Positions 1 through 9,320 of a stretch of DNA of 64,000 bases are shown piece after piece; position 1 is the first letter of the stretch, and every line of letters starts with the position of its first letter. The DNA is from JAGVSZ01 sp963716855 (GTDB lineage: Bacteria > Pseudomonadota > Gammaproteobacteria > Burkholderiales > SG8-39), in contig CAVQUV010000005.1 of the NCBI GenBank assembly GCA_963716855.1, forward strand, positions 124,001-188,000. Direction: 5' to 3'. The translations under genes were made by a program, and so were the position numbers. Below the pieces are notes generated by a model. It ran no database searches. It had not been told where the DNA came from and saw nothing but the letters and a program-made list of their open reading frames with translations.

Positions 1-39
1 CCGCCAGTCGACGCCTCGCGCACACGCGACCCGCTTGCA

Positions 40-1556
40 GTGAAGCGCGCGGTGGTGGTGGCGGTTGCCGCGGTCGGTGCGGTCGCCACGCTGGTGGGGT
101 GGCTCGCGGGCGCACAGCCCGTGGCGATCGTCGACGCGCCGATCGACCGCCTGCCCTGCGTCTCGTACGCGCCGTTCCGCAAGCCGGGCCAGTCGCCCCT
201 CGTGACCGGCGCGCAGGCGAGCGCCGCGCAGATCGACGCGGACCTCGCGGCGCTGGCCCGGATCACGCGCTGCGTGCGCACCTACTCGGTCGATCAGGGC
301 CTGGACGCAGGTCCCGCGCCTCGCGCGCAAGCACGGCCTGCGCGTGCTGCTCGGAGTCTGGATCGGCCGCGACGCGGCCGAGAATGAGCGCGAGATCGCG
401 CATGCGCTCAAGGTGCTTCAGACGCGACGGCGACGTGGTCGACGGGGTCATCGTGGGCAACGAGGTGCTGCTGCGCCGCGAGCAGCCGGTTGCGGCGCTA
501 CGCACATACATCGAGCGCGTCCGGGCGGCGACTCCGATTCCCGTGACCTATGCCGACGTCTGGGAGTTCTGGCTCCGCAACCCCGGGCTCGCCGACGCGG
601 TGTCGTTCGTCACGGTCCACATGCTGCCCTACTGGGAGGACGACCCGCAGCCGATCGGGCGCGCGGTGGACCACGTCGTGCGCGTCCACGAGCGCGTGCG
701 CGCGGCGTTCCCGGGAAAGGCCATCCTCATCGGCGAGGTCGGCTGGCCGAGCGCAGGGCGGCGGCGGGAGACCGCGGTGCCGTCGGTCGCGAATCAGGCG
801 CGGTTCGTGCGCGAGTTCGCCGACGCCGCCGCGCGGCATGGCCTGCGATACAACGTCATCGAGGCCTTCGATCAGCCGTGGAAGCGCCGGCTCGAGGGCA
901 CCGTCGGCGGAACGTGGGGGCTCCTCGATGCCGAGGGGCAACCGAAGTTTCCGCTGCAGGGTGCGGTCCCGCCGGTGCGCGACGCGGCGCGCGGCATGCT
1001 CGGCGCGGCGCTCGGCGCGATCGGTTTGCTCGCCCTCGGCCTCCTCGGCAGCCCGCGCGCGCGCCTCCGGGGCAGCGCGTTCCTGCTGCTCGCCGGCGGT
1101 GCGATCGGCGCGACGATCCCCGCGCAGTCCCTCGCGCTGGAGGCCGCGTGTCGCGACGCGGCCGAGTGCTCGGTCGGGACGGCCTTCGCGGCGCTCGCCT
1201 TTCTGGCCGCCGTGCTGTGCGCGGTCGCGATCGCGCGGCGGCTCGATGGCCGGGGCGCCGCCGTCCCCGCGCCCGCGGTAGAAATTGCCCGCTGGTTGCA
1301 AACTGACGTGTCGAATTGGTCGGCGTCCGAGCGCTTCCTGGGCGCGCTCCGGTTCGCGATCCTGTTCGGTGCGGCGTTCGTCTCGCTCGCGCTCGCGTTC
1401 GATCCGCGGTACCGCGACTTCCCGCTCGCGGCGTTCGCGACGCCCGCGGCCGGCTACGCGCTGCTCGCGTGGGTCAGCGACCCCGTTGCGCGCGCGGCGT
1501 CGGCCGGGCGCGAGGAGCGCGTGCTGGCGGCGGTGCTCGCGGCTGCGCCCCGGTGA
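40..1556 (+). pseudogene. GH17-family beta-1,3-glucanase-like membrane protein, broken by frameshifts
   Basis: The product resembles the GH17 half of the next gene. A short N-terminal signal/anchor is followed by a GH17 barrel with an IVGNEVLL acid/base motif and an IGEVGWPS nucleophile motif, then several hydrophobic segments near the C-terminus. The reading frame changes twice: one extra base near 318 and another near 415-430 split it over all three frames. A further shift just after 1556 may extend the end to about 1650. The family cleaves or transfers beta-1,3-glucan, probably in the periplasm. The GTG start at 40 is near the window edge, so the true start could differ. Whether the gene is truly broken or only mis-assembled cannot be told from the sequence. 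Confidence 0.6.
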
Positions 1557-1607
1557 TCGTCTGGCGCGAGACGCTCGCGAAATGTCGACGCGCTCGCGTG
1601 GACGGGT

Positions 1608-1985
1608 CTATGCCTGCTGCTCGCCGCGAGCGCCGGGCTGCCGGGCGCGCGGACGCGCCAGCGCGAGCAGGCCGAGCAGCAAGCGCGATCGCGCCGGCCT
1701 CGACCGAATACAGGACGAGCCCCGCCACCCCGAGACAAGCCGCGGCCAGCGCCGCCCCTGACCGGCGCGTCGCGACCGCGATCCCGCCGGCCGCGACCGC
1801 CGCGATGGCGAGCGCGTTGGTCGCGAACGCGGCGATCACGGCGGCGCGCAGCGCGCACCACCATGGCGCGGCGGCCGCGCCACAGAGGTGCGCCGCGCCT
1901 CCGGCTCGACGATCTGGAAGCGCACGACCGCCGCGATCGCTGCGGCGAGGACGACCGAGACCGCGGCGACGACCGGGGTTTTCAT
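1608..1985 (-). pseudogene. Small hydrophobic membrane protein, frameshifted
   Basis: On the minus strand an ATG at 1985 opens a membrane protein beginning MKTPVVAAVSVVLAAAIAAV. Conceptual continuation through one indel near 1890 and another near 1685 gives about 125 residues with three to four hydrophobic helices, an HLCG...PWWCAL cysteine pair and a short polar tail ending at a TAG at 1608-1610. I do not recognise the family. It is convergent with the preceding GH17 gene and divergent from the NdvB-like gene. The supporting evidence is uninterrupted membrane-protein character across adjacent frames, so the call is tentative. Confidence 0.4.
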
Positions 1986-2198
1986 CGATGGTTGTCGTGG
2001 GCGGGAGACACTAGGCGGGGGCGGGCGGCGCGGGTACTCTCCGGACCGCACCGGCGGTGCGCCCGGCCGGCGGAACTTTTCCGGAAGCGGCGGGACTATG
2101 CCACGGTGGCATCGTCTTTGCGTGCGCCGGATTCAACCCGGCGAGCCGCACGCGCGTTGTTACCACCGCTTCCTTCCAGATCATCCGAGCAGAGATCC

Positions 2199-4871
2199 GT
2201 GAGTTCACCGCACGCCCCCGCCTTGCCGCGCGCCGGTACCCCCGGCCCGCTCACCGCCCTCTTCACCGCGTTTTCCATCGCCGCGCTCCTGGCAACCCTC
2301 AATTTCGGGGCCTGGAGCGGGTTCAACCGGCCGCTCCACCTGCCCGACTGGGACGGCCCGGTCGCCGGCGTCGCGTACAGCGGCTTCCAGCGCGACGACG
2401 ATCCCACGCAGGACCGGTTCCCCACCGAGGACGACCTCGCCGACGACCTCACGCTCATCGCGGGCGTGACCGACCGGATCCGCACCTACAGCGCGGTGGA
2501 GAACCGCGCCGTCGCGGAGCTCGCGCGCGACCGGGGCATCCGCGTCACGCTCGGGGCGTGGCTCGACCGGCGCACCGACAACAACGACATCGAGGTCGCG
2601 GCCGCGGTCCGGACCGCCCGCGACGCCCCGAACGTCGAGCGCATCGTGGTGGGAAACGAGGCGGTGCTGCGCGGCGATCTCACGCCCGACGAGCTCATCG
2701 CGTACCTGAAGCGCATCAAGCGATTCACGAAGAAGCCGGTGTCCACCGCCGAGCCCTGGCACGTGTGGCTGCGGTATCCGGAGCTCGCGCGCCACGTCGA
2801 CTTCATTACCATCCACCTGCTGCCCTACTGGGAAGGCGTGCCGGCCGCGCACGCCGTCGACTACGCCCTCGCGCGCTACGACGAGCTGAAGCGCGCGTTT
2901 CCGAAGAAGCGCGTGGTGATCGGCGAGATCGGCTGGCCGAGCCGCGGCGACCGCGTCGGCGGCGCCATCGCCTCGCCCGCCGAGCAGGCGCGCTTCGTGC
3001 GCGAGTTCCTCGCGCGCACCGCCGGCCAGTCCGTCGACTACTACCTGATGGAGATGTTCGACCAGCCGTGGAAGCAGTCCGCGGAAGGCCGGGCCGGCGC
3101 CTACTGGGGCATCGCCCACGCCGACCGGACGCCGAAGTTCGGCTTCGCGGGCCCGTTCGAGTCCGACCCCGCCTGGCGCGCCAAGGCGCTCGCGGCGTCG
3201 CTCATCGCAGCGCCGTTCGTCCTGTGGTTCGCATTCGCATTCCGCCGCCTGAAGCTCGCGGCGCTGATCGCGTTCGGAGCGCTCGTCCAGGTCGTCGCGA
3301 CGACGCTCGTGTGGCTGGCGGCGATCCCGTTCGAGTTCTATCTGCGCCCGATCGACTGGATCGCCCTCGCCGTCCTGCTTCCCGCCGCCGCGGCGATGCT
3401 CGCCGTGCTGCTCGCCAACGGATTCGAGTTCGTCGAAGTGCTATGGCGGCGCGCCTGGCGCCGCGAGTTTCGGTCGGTGCCGCTCTTTCCCACGGCGCGC
3501 GAGCCGTTCGTGTCGATCCACCTCCCCGCGTGCAGCGAGCCGCCCGAGATGGTGATCCTCACGCTCGACTCGCTCGCGCGCCTCGACTATTCGAGCTTCG
3601 AGGTGATCGTCGTCGACAACAACACCGCCGACGAGCGGCTGTGGAAGCCGGTCGAGGCGCACTGCGCGACGCTCGGGCCGCGCTTCCGGTTCTTCCATCT
3701 CCCGCAGTGGCCGGGATTCAAGGCGGGCGCGCTCAACTTCGCGCTGGAACAAACCGACGCACGCGCGGAGGCGATCGGGGTGGTCGATGCGGATTACGCC
3801 GTGGATCCGCAGTGGCTGCGCCGGCTCGTCGCGCACTTCAGCGATCCCGGCGTCGCGGTCGTCCAGGCGCCGCAGGCGCACCGCGACTTCGCCTCGAGCC
3901 CGTTCCGGCGCATGGCGAACTGGGAGTTCGACGGCTTCTTCCGCATCGGCATGCATCACCGCAACGAGCGCAACGCAATCATCCAGCACGGGACCATGAC
4001 GCTCGTGCGCCGGCAGGCGCTCGCGCAGGTCGGCGGCTGGGGCGAATGGTGCATCTGCGAGGACGCGGAGCTCGGCCTGCGGCTCATGGCGGCCGGGCAC
4101 GAGGTGCGCTACGTCGACGAGGTGCTCGGCCGCGGCCTCACGCCCGCGGACTTCAAGGCTTTCAAGGCGCAGCGCTTCCGCTGGGCGTTCGGCGCGATGC
4201 AGATCCTCAAGGCCCACGCGCGCGCGCTCCTCGGGCGGAGCGCCCTGACCGCCGGCCAGCGGTACCACTTCCTCACCGGCTGGTTCTCCTGGTTCGCGGA
4301 CGCGCTGCACCTCGTCTTCGCGGCGGGTGCGCTCGCGTGGACGATCGGCGCGATCGCCGCACCGGCGCTCTTCCCGCTGCCGCTCGACCTGTACCTCGTC
4401 CCGGTCCTCGCGTTCCTGGTCGCCAAGGCCGTCTTCGGCCCGGTGCTCTATCGCGCGCGGGTCGCGTGCAGCTGGTCCGACGTCGCCGGCGCATCGCTCG
4501 CCAGCATGGCGCTCTCCCACGCGATCGCGCGCGGCGTGTTCGAGGGGCTGCGGCGCAGGACCGGCGAGTTCAAGCGCACCGCGAAGGGCGTCGGGCGCGC
4601 GCCGCGCTTCGCTTGGCTCGCGGCGGCACGCGAGGAGGCGCTGTTCCTCGCCGCCCTCGGGCTGGCGGCCGCCGCGGTGGCCTGGCGATTCGGAACGGAT
4701 CATCTCGAGGCGATGCTCTGGGCGGTCGTGCTCGCCGCGCAGGCCCTCCCCTATGCCGCCTCGGTGGCGACGGCCTGGATCGCCGCGCGCAGCACGGCCG
4801 CCGAGCGCTCCGCACAGCCCGCCCCGCGCGCGGTGCCGGAGCCGGTCGGCGGGCTGCGCGCGGCCGCCTGA
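2199..4871 (+). CDS. ndvB: NdvB-like GH17-GT2 beta-glucan synthase
   Basis: An 890-residue fusion from a GTG start. After one N-terminal membrane helix comes a GH17 domain (about 45-320) with the acid/base motif VVGNE (Glu about 154) and nucleophile motif IGEIGWPS (Glu about 244). Further helices (about 335-420) lead into a processive GT2 domain with DAD (about 530), ED in CEDAELG (about 620) and QRFRW (about 657), and C-terminal helices. This is the layout of NdvB proteins, which make cyclic or branched beta-1,3(1,6)-glucans from UDP-glucose for osmoadaptation and surface glucan. The GT2 domain would polymerise at the inner membrane and the GH17 domain would transfer or branch on the periplasmic side. 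It lies next to a second GH17 gene, which supports a glucan locus. Confidence 0.85.
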   Translation: MSSPHAPALPRAGTPGPLTALFTAFSIAALLATLNFGAWSGFNRPLHLPDWDGPVAGVAYSGFQRDDDPTQDRFPTEDDLADDLTLIAGVTDRIRTYSAVENRAVAELARDRGIRVTLGAWLDRRTDNNDIEVAAAVRTARDAPNVERIVVGNEAVLRGDLTPDELIAYLKRIKRFTKKPVSTAEPWHVWLRYPELARHVDFITIHLLPYWEGVPAAHAVDYALARYDELKRAFPKKRVVIGEIGWPSRGDRVGGAIASPAEQARFVREFLARTAGQSVDYYLMEMFDQPWKQSAEGRAGAYWGIAHADRTPKFGFAGPFESDPAWRAKALAASLIAAPFVLWFAFAFRRLKLAALIAFGALVQVVATTLVWLAAIPFEFYLRPIDWIALAVLLPAAAAMLAVLLANGFEFVEVLWRRAWRREFRSVPLFPTAREPFVSIHLPACSEPPEMVILTLDSLARLDYSSFEVIVVDNNTADERLWKPVEAHCATLGPRFRFFHLPQWPGFKAGALNFALEQTDARAEAIGVVDADYAVDPQWLRRLVAHFSDPGVAVVQAPQAHRDFASSPFRRMANWEFDGFFRIGMHHRNERNAIIQHGTMTLVRRQALAQVGGWGEWCICEDAELGLRLMAAGHEVRYVDEVLGRGLTPADFKAFKAQRFRWAFGAMQILKAHARALLGRSALTAGQRYHFLTGWFSWFADALHLVFAAGALAWTIGAIAAPALFPLPLDLYLVPVLAFLVAKAVFGPVLYRARVACSWSDVAGASLASMALSHAIARGVFEGLRRRTGEFKRTAKGVGRAPRFAWLAAAREEALFLAALGLAAAAVAWRFGTDHLEAMLWAVVLAAQALPYAASVATAWIAARSTAAERSAQPAPRAVPEPVGGLRAAA

Positions 4872-4887
4872 CGGCCGGCCGCCGGGC

Positions 4888-5649
4888 TCAGAAGACGTCG
4901 ACCGCGCCCAGCAGGTCGCCGAGGCGCTCGATCGCGAGGTCGAGGAGATCGACCCCGCCGTCCAGGCTGCCGAACCCGGTCTCCGTGCGCGAGAAGCGCT
5001 CGGTGTCGCGATTCGCCCGCGACTCGGCAGTGCGCAGGTCGAGCATCGCCTGCGCGATCGACGCCCGGGTCGGCACTGGGCGGCGCTTCTCCGCCTCCGA
5101 CCACGCCCGTAGCGCCTTGTCGACCGCATCGGCGTCGAGGACCGCGAGCGGCGCCTTGCAGTAGTTGCAGACCGTGTCGCGCTGAAGGTCGAACGGCGCG
5201 CCGCAGCTGGAGCAATGCACGGTCTTCAGCTCCGCGCGCACGCGCCCGAGCTCGGCGGGCGTGAGCGCGCGCACGAACTGCTTCTCGCGCAGGAACTGGA
5301 AGAACGGCGTCAGGCGTCCGTGCTCGTCGGGACAGCGCCAGTAGGAGAAGCGCCCGGTCTTGCCGAGGTCGTGGGTCAGGGCGAGCCGCACGCGACAGCG
5401 CGGGCAGCGGAGCCGCTCGGGCAGCGCCCGGCGCGCCTCGTCCTTGCGCTCGTGGAGGTCACGGAACAGCTCGATCACCGCGCCCGGCGCGAGCTGGATG
5501 CTCTCGCTGCGGTCGAACCAGATCGCGTGGCACGGATAGCAGAGATCGAGGCACAGCTGGCCGGCGTCGTGATTCGGAAGCGCGCGCTTCGTCATCTCCT
5601 GCGCGCAGCTCGGGCAGGAGATCAGGGGGTCGCAGGTCGCGGCGTCCAT
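4888..5649 (-). CDS. Multi-zinc-ribbon protein of unknown function
   Basis: A 253-residue soluble protein with at least four cysteine pairs: CPSC near the N-terminus, CYPC, CPRC, then CSSC with CNYC. This gives two or three zinc ribbons (the first TFIIB-like), with a helical, charged C-terminal third. It is the last gene of the minus-strand SPFH/DUF4178/DUF350 operon, starting 26 bases after the FAD oxidoreductase stop. DUF4178 proteins of the same operon also begin with a zinc ribbon, so it may be an adaptor of that module. The function is inferred only from context. It is convergent with the NdvB-like gene, 16 bases apart. Confidence 0.75.
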   Translation of the reverse strand: MDAATCDPLISCPSCAQEMTKRALPNHDAGQLCLDLCYPCHAIWFDRSESIQLAPGAVIELFRDLHERKDEARRALPERLRCPRCRVRLALTHDLGKTGRFSYWRCPDEHGRLTPFFQFLREKQFVRALTPAELGRVRAELKTVHCSSCGAPFDLQRDTVCNYCKAPLAVLDADAVDKALRAWSEAEKRRPVPTRASIAQAMLDLRTAESRANRDTERFSRTETGFGSLDGGVDLLDLAIERLGDLLGAVDVF

Positions 5650-5675
5650 GTGCGCAGTCTCGTCGCAGCATCCCG

Positions 5676-7298
5676 TCACAGCACCGTGTCGGTGCGCGCC
5701 CCGAGCGAGGCGAGCACGCGCTCGGCGGCGGCGACGCCACGATACTGCGCTTCCTCGAACAGCGAGAAGCCGCTCGCGTCCGAATGCGCAAAATGCACGC
5801 GCGCGGCGCCGCGCTCGACGCGCCGGCGTGCAGCGCTCCACACGAAGCCGGGATGCGGGCAGGCCATCGCGTGGCCGTTCGCGAATACGTCGAGCGTCCG
5901 CACCGTCTCGCGGATCTCCGGATGGGGACGCGCGAGGTCGGCGAGGATGCGCTCGGCCCAGGCTTCGCGCGGCGTGGCGAGAAGGCGCCGGCGCGCGTCG
6001 GCGGGCGCCTCCTCGCAGAGCGGCCAATAGTAGGTGAGCACGGTCGCGCCGCGGCGCGAGGCGAGGTCCTGATGCGTCGCGACCACGTAGCCGAGCGCGG
6101 GGCTGTCGTAGAGAACGTTGTCCCAGGAGAGGGGCGCGCCGTGCCGGTCGCGCGGCGACGCTTCGAGCGTGAGGTTGGCGACGAGCCACGGTGCGTAGTC
6201 GAAGGCGCGCAGGGCCCCGTCGAGTCCCGCATCGGGGGAGACGAGCGCGCGCGCCGCGAAAGCGGCCGGCGCGGCCCACACGACGTGCTGCGCGGCGTAC
6301 CCGACCGACCGGTCCTCGGCCGGCAGAAACGCCTCGACGAGCACATCGCGCGGGCGCGGCTCGACGCGGTGGACGAGCGCCCCGGTGGTGAGCGGGGGTG
6401 CCCAGCGCTCCAACATGCGCTGCACGATCCAGCCGTTGCCCGCCGGCCAGGTCAGCACCGTCTCGGGATCGGCGTCCTGCGCGTGGGCGTCGCGGCTCGC
6501 GAAGTAGTGGATCCCCGCCCATGCCGAGACGCGGCGATAGTCGCAGCCGTAGTCGTCGCGGCAGGCGTAATCGACCGACCAGTGCACCGCGTCGCTCGTG
6601 AAGCCCTCGGCGACGAGCCAGTCGCGGATCGTCACGGCGTCGAGCGCGAGGAGCTTCGGGTCGCGCGACGAGTGCGCCATCGGGATCGCGAACGCCCGTC
6701 GCCCGTCGGCGCCGCGCAGCCGCTTGAAGCCCTCCATCCGGTCCTGGAAGCGCCGCCACTCGTCGCGCTCCGCGGCGCCCGCGCGCGCGAGCGGCACCAG
6801 CCCGTCGTGCCACGCGCCGTCGCGATACAGCCGCTCGTGCGGCGAGAAGCAGAGATGGCGCTCCTCGTACCGGGGCGCCGGCGCCTCCGGGTCGCCCTTG
6901 AGCACGCCGAGGTCCGCGAGCAGCAGCCGCACGGCCCGCGACTCGCGCGTCGGCAGCGGCAGATAGTGCGCGCCCCACGGAAAGGCGCTCACCGCGTTCT
7001 CGCCCGACCGCGAGTTGCCGCCGGCCGCGCGCTCCAGCTCGATCAGCTCGAAGTCGTCGAAGCCGGCCTTGCGGAATCGCCAGGCGGCCGAGAGCCCGCC
7101 GATGCCGGCGCCCACGATCACGACCGCCCGGCGGCGGTGCTCGGCGGCGCGCGGCAGATTGCCGTCGCGCAGGCGGTGTCCGAGCGCATGATGCGGCGCG
7201 AGCATGACGCCGGGCGGCAGCGGCGGCGCGGCGCGTCCGCCGCACGCCGAGGTCAGCAGCGCGGCCGCACCGGCCGCCATGAACTCGCGGCGCCTCAC
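5676..7298 (-). CDS. Exported FAD-dependent amine-oxidase-like oxidoreductase
   Basis: A 540-residue protein from a GTG start. The N-terminus RRREFMAAG followed by a hydrophobic stretch and LTSAC reads as a Tat-like signal with a lipobox, suggesting a lipoprotein exported after folding with its cofactor. A dinucleotide-binding motif VVIVGAGIGGLSAAW (about 60-74) and a GGNSRSG segment identify the flavin amine oxidase/NAD(P)-binding Rossmann superfamily. The substrate is unknown. It directly follows the membrane spermidine-synthase-like gene (10 bases), so an oxidised amine or polyamine-like substrate is a reasonable guess from context only. No frameshift was seen. Confidence 0.8.
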   Translation of the reverse strand: MRRREFMAAGAAALLTSACGGRAAPPLPPGVMLAPHHALGHRLRDGNLPRAAEHRRRAVVIVGAGIGGLSAAWRFRKAGFDDFELIELERAAGGNSRSGENAVSAFPWGAHYLPLPTRESRAVRLLLADLGVLKGDPEAPAPRYEERHLCFSPHERLYRDGAWHDGLVPLARAGAAERDEWRRFQDRMEGFKRLRGADGRRAFAIPMAHSSRDPKLLALDAVTIRDWLVAEGFTSDAVHWSVDYACRDDYGCDYRRVSAWAGIHYFASRDAHAQDADPETVLTWPAGNGWIVQRMLERWAPPLTTGALVHRVEPRPRDVLVEAFLPAEDRSVGYAAQHVVWAAPAAFAARALVSPDAGLDGALRAFDYAPWLVANLTLEASPRDRHGAPLSWDNVLYDSPALGYVVATHQDLASRRGATVLTYYWPLCEEAPADARRRLLATPREAWAERILADLARPHPEIRETVRTLDVFANGHAMACPHPGFVWSAARRRVERGAARVHFAHSDASGFSLFEEAQYRGVAAAERVLASLGARTDTVL

Positions 7299-7308
7299 GC
7301 TCTCCGGC

Positions 7309-8880
7309 TCATTCGATCGGCGACCTCTTCCACTCCTGCTCGTAGTACTGCACCAGCACCTGGTTGTTGAGGCGGTTCACCTCCGCGGGCACGCGCGCCA
7401 TGTCCTTCGGGAACGCGAAGAGCGCGGGATGGATCTCGGCCGTCAGGAACTTCAGCTCGGCCCCGTACCGCGTAGGCGGAACGTAAGACTCACGGGATGC
7501 GATGACGTACCCCCACTCGCCGAACGACGGGACGAGCGCGTGATACGGCGTCGCCTTGAGCCCCGCGGCCTCGAGCGTCGTGACGACGCACCAGAAGGAC
7601 TTGCGGGCGTACAGCGGCGAGGTCGACTGGATCACCGCCAGGCCGTGCGCCGACAGCCGCCGCTCCAGCAGCTGGTAGAACGACGTGGTGTAGAGCTTGC
7701 CGAGCGAGTAGTTGCTCGGGTCGGGGAAGTCCACGACGACGAAGTCGAAGTACTCGCCGGACTCCTCGAGCCACTTGAACGCGTCGGCGTTGACGACCTT
7801 CACTTTCCGCGACGAAAGCGCCTCGCGATTGAGCGTGCGCAGCAGCGGCGCGGTCGCGAAAAGGCGCGTCATCTCCGGATCGAGGTCGACCAGCGTGACC
7901 GACTCGACGTTCGGGTAGCGCAGGATCTCGCGCACCGCGAGCCCGTCGCCGCCGCCGAGCACCAGCACGCGCCGCGCGGCGGGCAGCGCGGCGAGCCCGG
8001 GATGCACGAGCGCCTCGTGGTAGCGGTACTCGTCGCGCGAGCTGAACTGCAGGTTGCCGTTCAGGAACAGGCGCACGTCCTCGCGCCACTTCGTCACGAC
8101 GATGCGCTGGTACTTCGTCGAGCGCGCGTAGACGATCTGGTCGGCGTACAGCCCCTCCTCGGCGAGCGTGGTCAGCCGGTCGGCGCCCGCGAGTCCGGCG
8201 GCGAGCAGCGCGATCACCAGCCCCGCCTGGGTCGCGCGCCAGCTCAGCGGCGCGAGCTGCGCGCGGAAGAGGTACAGCGCCCAGGCGGCGACGAGCGCGT
8301 TCATGAGACCGAACAGGAACGCCGTGCGGATCAGCCCGAGATGCGGCGCGAGCACGAGCGGGAACGCGATGGAGACCGCGAGCGCGCCGAGGTAGTCGAA
8401 CGACAGCACGTTGGCGACCAGCTCGCGAAATCCGAGCCGGTCGCGCAGGATGCGCATGACGAGCGGGATCTCGAGCCCGACCAGCACGCCGACCAGAGTG
8501 ACGAAGCCGAACAGAACGAGCTTGAAGCTCGCCGGGATGTGCGCGAACGCGAGGAACATCGTCGCGGCCGAGACCCCGCCGAGCACCGCGATCGCGAGCT
8601 CGATCTCGAAGAAGCGCGCGACCAGGCCGGCGCGGACGAACCGCGACAGGAACGACCCGACGCCCATCGCGGCGAGATAGGTCCCGATCACGAGCGAGAA
8701 CTGCGTGACCGAATCGCCGAGGAGGTAGCTCGCCGCGGCGCCGGCGATCAGCTCGTAGACGAGACCGCACGCCGCGATGACGAACACCGAGGCGAGCAGC
8801 GCGCGGCTGAGCGCGCCCGGGTTGGGCGGCCCGGGCACGGCCAGGTCGCCGTCCGGATCGACGCGGCGCGGGGAGAGCAT
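7309..8880 (-). CDS. Membrane-anchored spermidine-synthase-like protein
   Basis: A 523-residue protein. The first 220 residues are a bundle of about seven membrane helices; the C-terminal half is a polyamine-aminopropyltransferase-type fold with GGGDGLAVREIL (about 305) for nucleotide/decarboxylated-SAM binding and VDLDPEMTRL after it. The family is often annotated as SpeE, but many membrane-fused members are not proven aminopropyltransferases. It sits between DUF350 and the FAD oxidoreductase in a tightly spaced operon. Related gene neighbourhoods (DUF350, DUF4178, spermidine synthase) occur with PspA/YjfJ-type envelope stress genes, which suggests a membrane-associated role. Confidence 0.82.
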   Translation of the reverse strand: MLSPRRVDPDGDLAVPGPPNPGALSRALLASVFVIAACGLVYELIAGAAASYLLGDSVTQFSLVIGTYLAAMGVGSFLSRFVRAGLVARFFEIELAIAVLGGVSAATMFLAFAHIPASFKLVLFGFVTLVGVLVGLEIPLVMRILRDRLGFRELVANVLSFDYLGALAVSIAFPLVLAPHLGLIRTAFLFGLMNALVAAWALYLFRAQLAPLSWRATQAGLVIALLAAGLAGADRLTTLAEEGLYADQIVYARSTKYQRIVVTKWREDVRLFLNGNLQFSSRDEYRYHEALVHPGLAALPAARRVLVLGGGDGLAVREILRYPNVESVTLVDLDPEMTRLFATAPLLRTLNREALSSRKVKVVNADAFKWLEESGEYFDFVVVDFPDPSNYSLGKLYTTSFYQLLERRLSAHGLAVIQSTSPLYARKSFWCVVTTLEAAGLKATPYHALVPSFGEWGYVIASRESYVPPTRYGAELKFLTAEIHPALFAFPKDMARVPAEVNRLNNQVLVQYYEQEWKRSPIE

Positions 8881-8907
8881 CGGTCGGCGCCCCGGATGGG
8901 GGCCGGA

Positions 8908-9129
8908 TCAGTGCATCGCGGAGGCGACGATGATCGCAATCGCGATCATCATGGCCGCGACGACCGTCGCGAGCGACTGATTGCGCTCCTCGATCAGCTC
9001 CTTCCAGAGATCATAGGGCGTCAGCTTGTCGATCACGACGAACGTGACGATGACGAACACGATCCCCAGCAACGAGTAGACGAACGAGCCGATCAGTGCC
9101 GCCGGCTTGAGATACTCGAGAATCATCAT
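8908..9129 (-). CDS. DUF350 family small membrane protein (YjfL-like)
   Basis: A 73-residue protein with two hydrophobic helices, at residues 13-33 and about 52-71, joined by a charged loop with the LTPYDLWKELIEERN segment. This matches one half of the DUF350/YjfL fold, which usually carries this unit twice, so this is a single-unit member. DUF350 proteins are inner-membrane and typically neighbours of DUF4178 (YjfK) genes, as here. Two ATGs at 9129 and 9126 are possible starts. The upstream 48-residue peptide gene ends 23 bases before. Confidence 0.8.
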   Translation of the reverse strand: MMILEYLKPAALIGSFVYSLLGIVFVIVTFVVIDKLTPYDLWKELIEERNQSLATVVAAMMIAIAIIVASAMH

Positions 9130-9152
9130 CTAGCGCCTCCGTTGGGGGTGGG

Positions 9153-9299
9153 TCATTTGCCGCGCGTGCCGGTCGAGCCCGACGACCGGCCCGGCTCCTT
9201 CGTGCCCGCGTCGTTTCCGTACAGCGACCAGTGGTTGTACTGCGCGTAGCCGAACACGCCGATCATGAGGGCGGCGAGCAGGGCGTAGGCTCGGTCCAT
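9153..9299 (-). CDS. 48-residue single-pass membrane peptide
   Basis: A short gene translating to MDRAYALLAALMIGVFGYAQ, then YNHWSLYGNDAG and a serine/glycine/threonine-rich tail ending RGK. It has one membrane helix (residues 4-20) followed by a polar, disordered tail. It lies between DUF4178 and DUF350 genes on the same strand, 21 bases after the DUF4178 stop, with GAGACCTCGCA before the ATG as a weak ribosome site. Its position in a contiguous operon and clear amphitopic composition argue that it is real. I know no family name. It could tether or regulate the SPFH/DUF4178 complex. Confidence 0.6.
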   Translation of the reverse strand: MDRAYALLAALMIGVFGYAQYNHWSLYGNDAGTKEPGRSSGSTGTRGK

Positions 9300-9320
9300 T
9301 GCGAGGTCTCCATTCGCTCG

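Noticed and set aside
99..4871. Very long overlapping frames on both strands (for example at 1863-4871 before 2199, 2057-5164 and 3441-5129)
   Set aside because: High G+C removes stops in several frames. Those frames are arginine/proline/alanine-rich without motifs, and only one frame in each place shows protein character.
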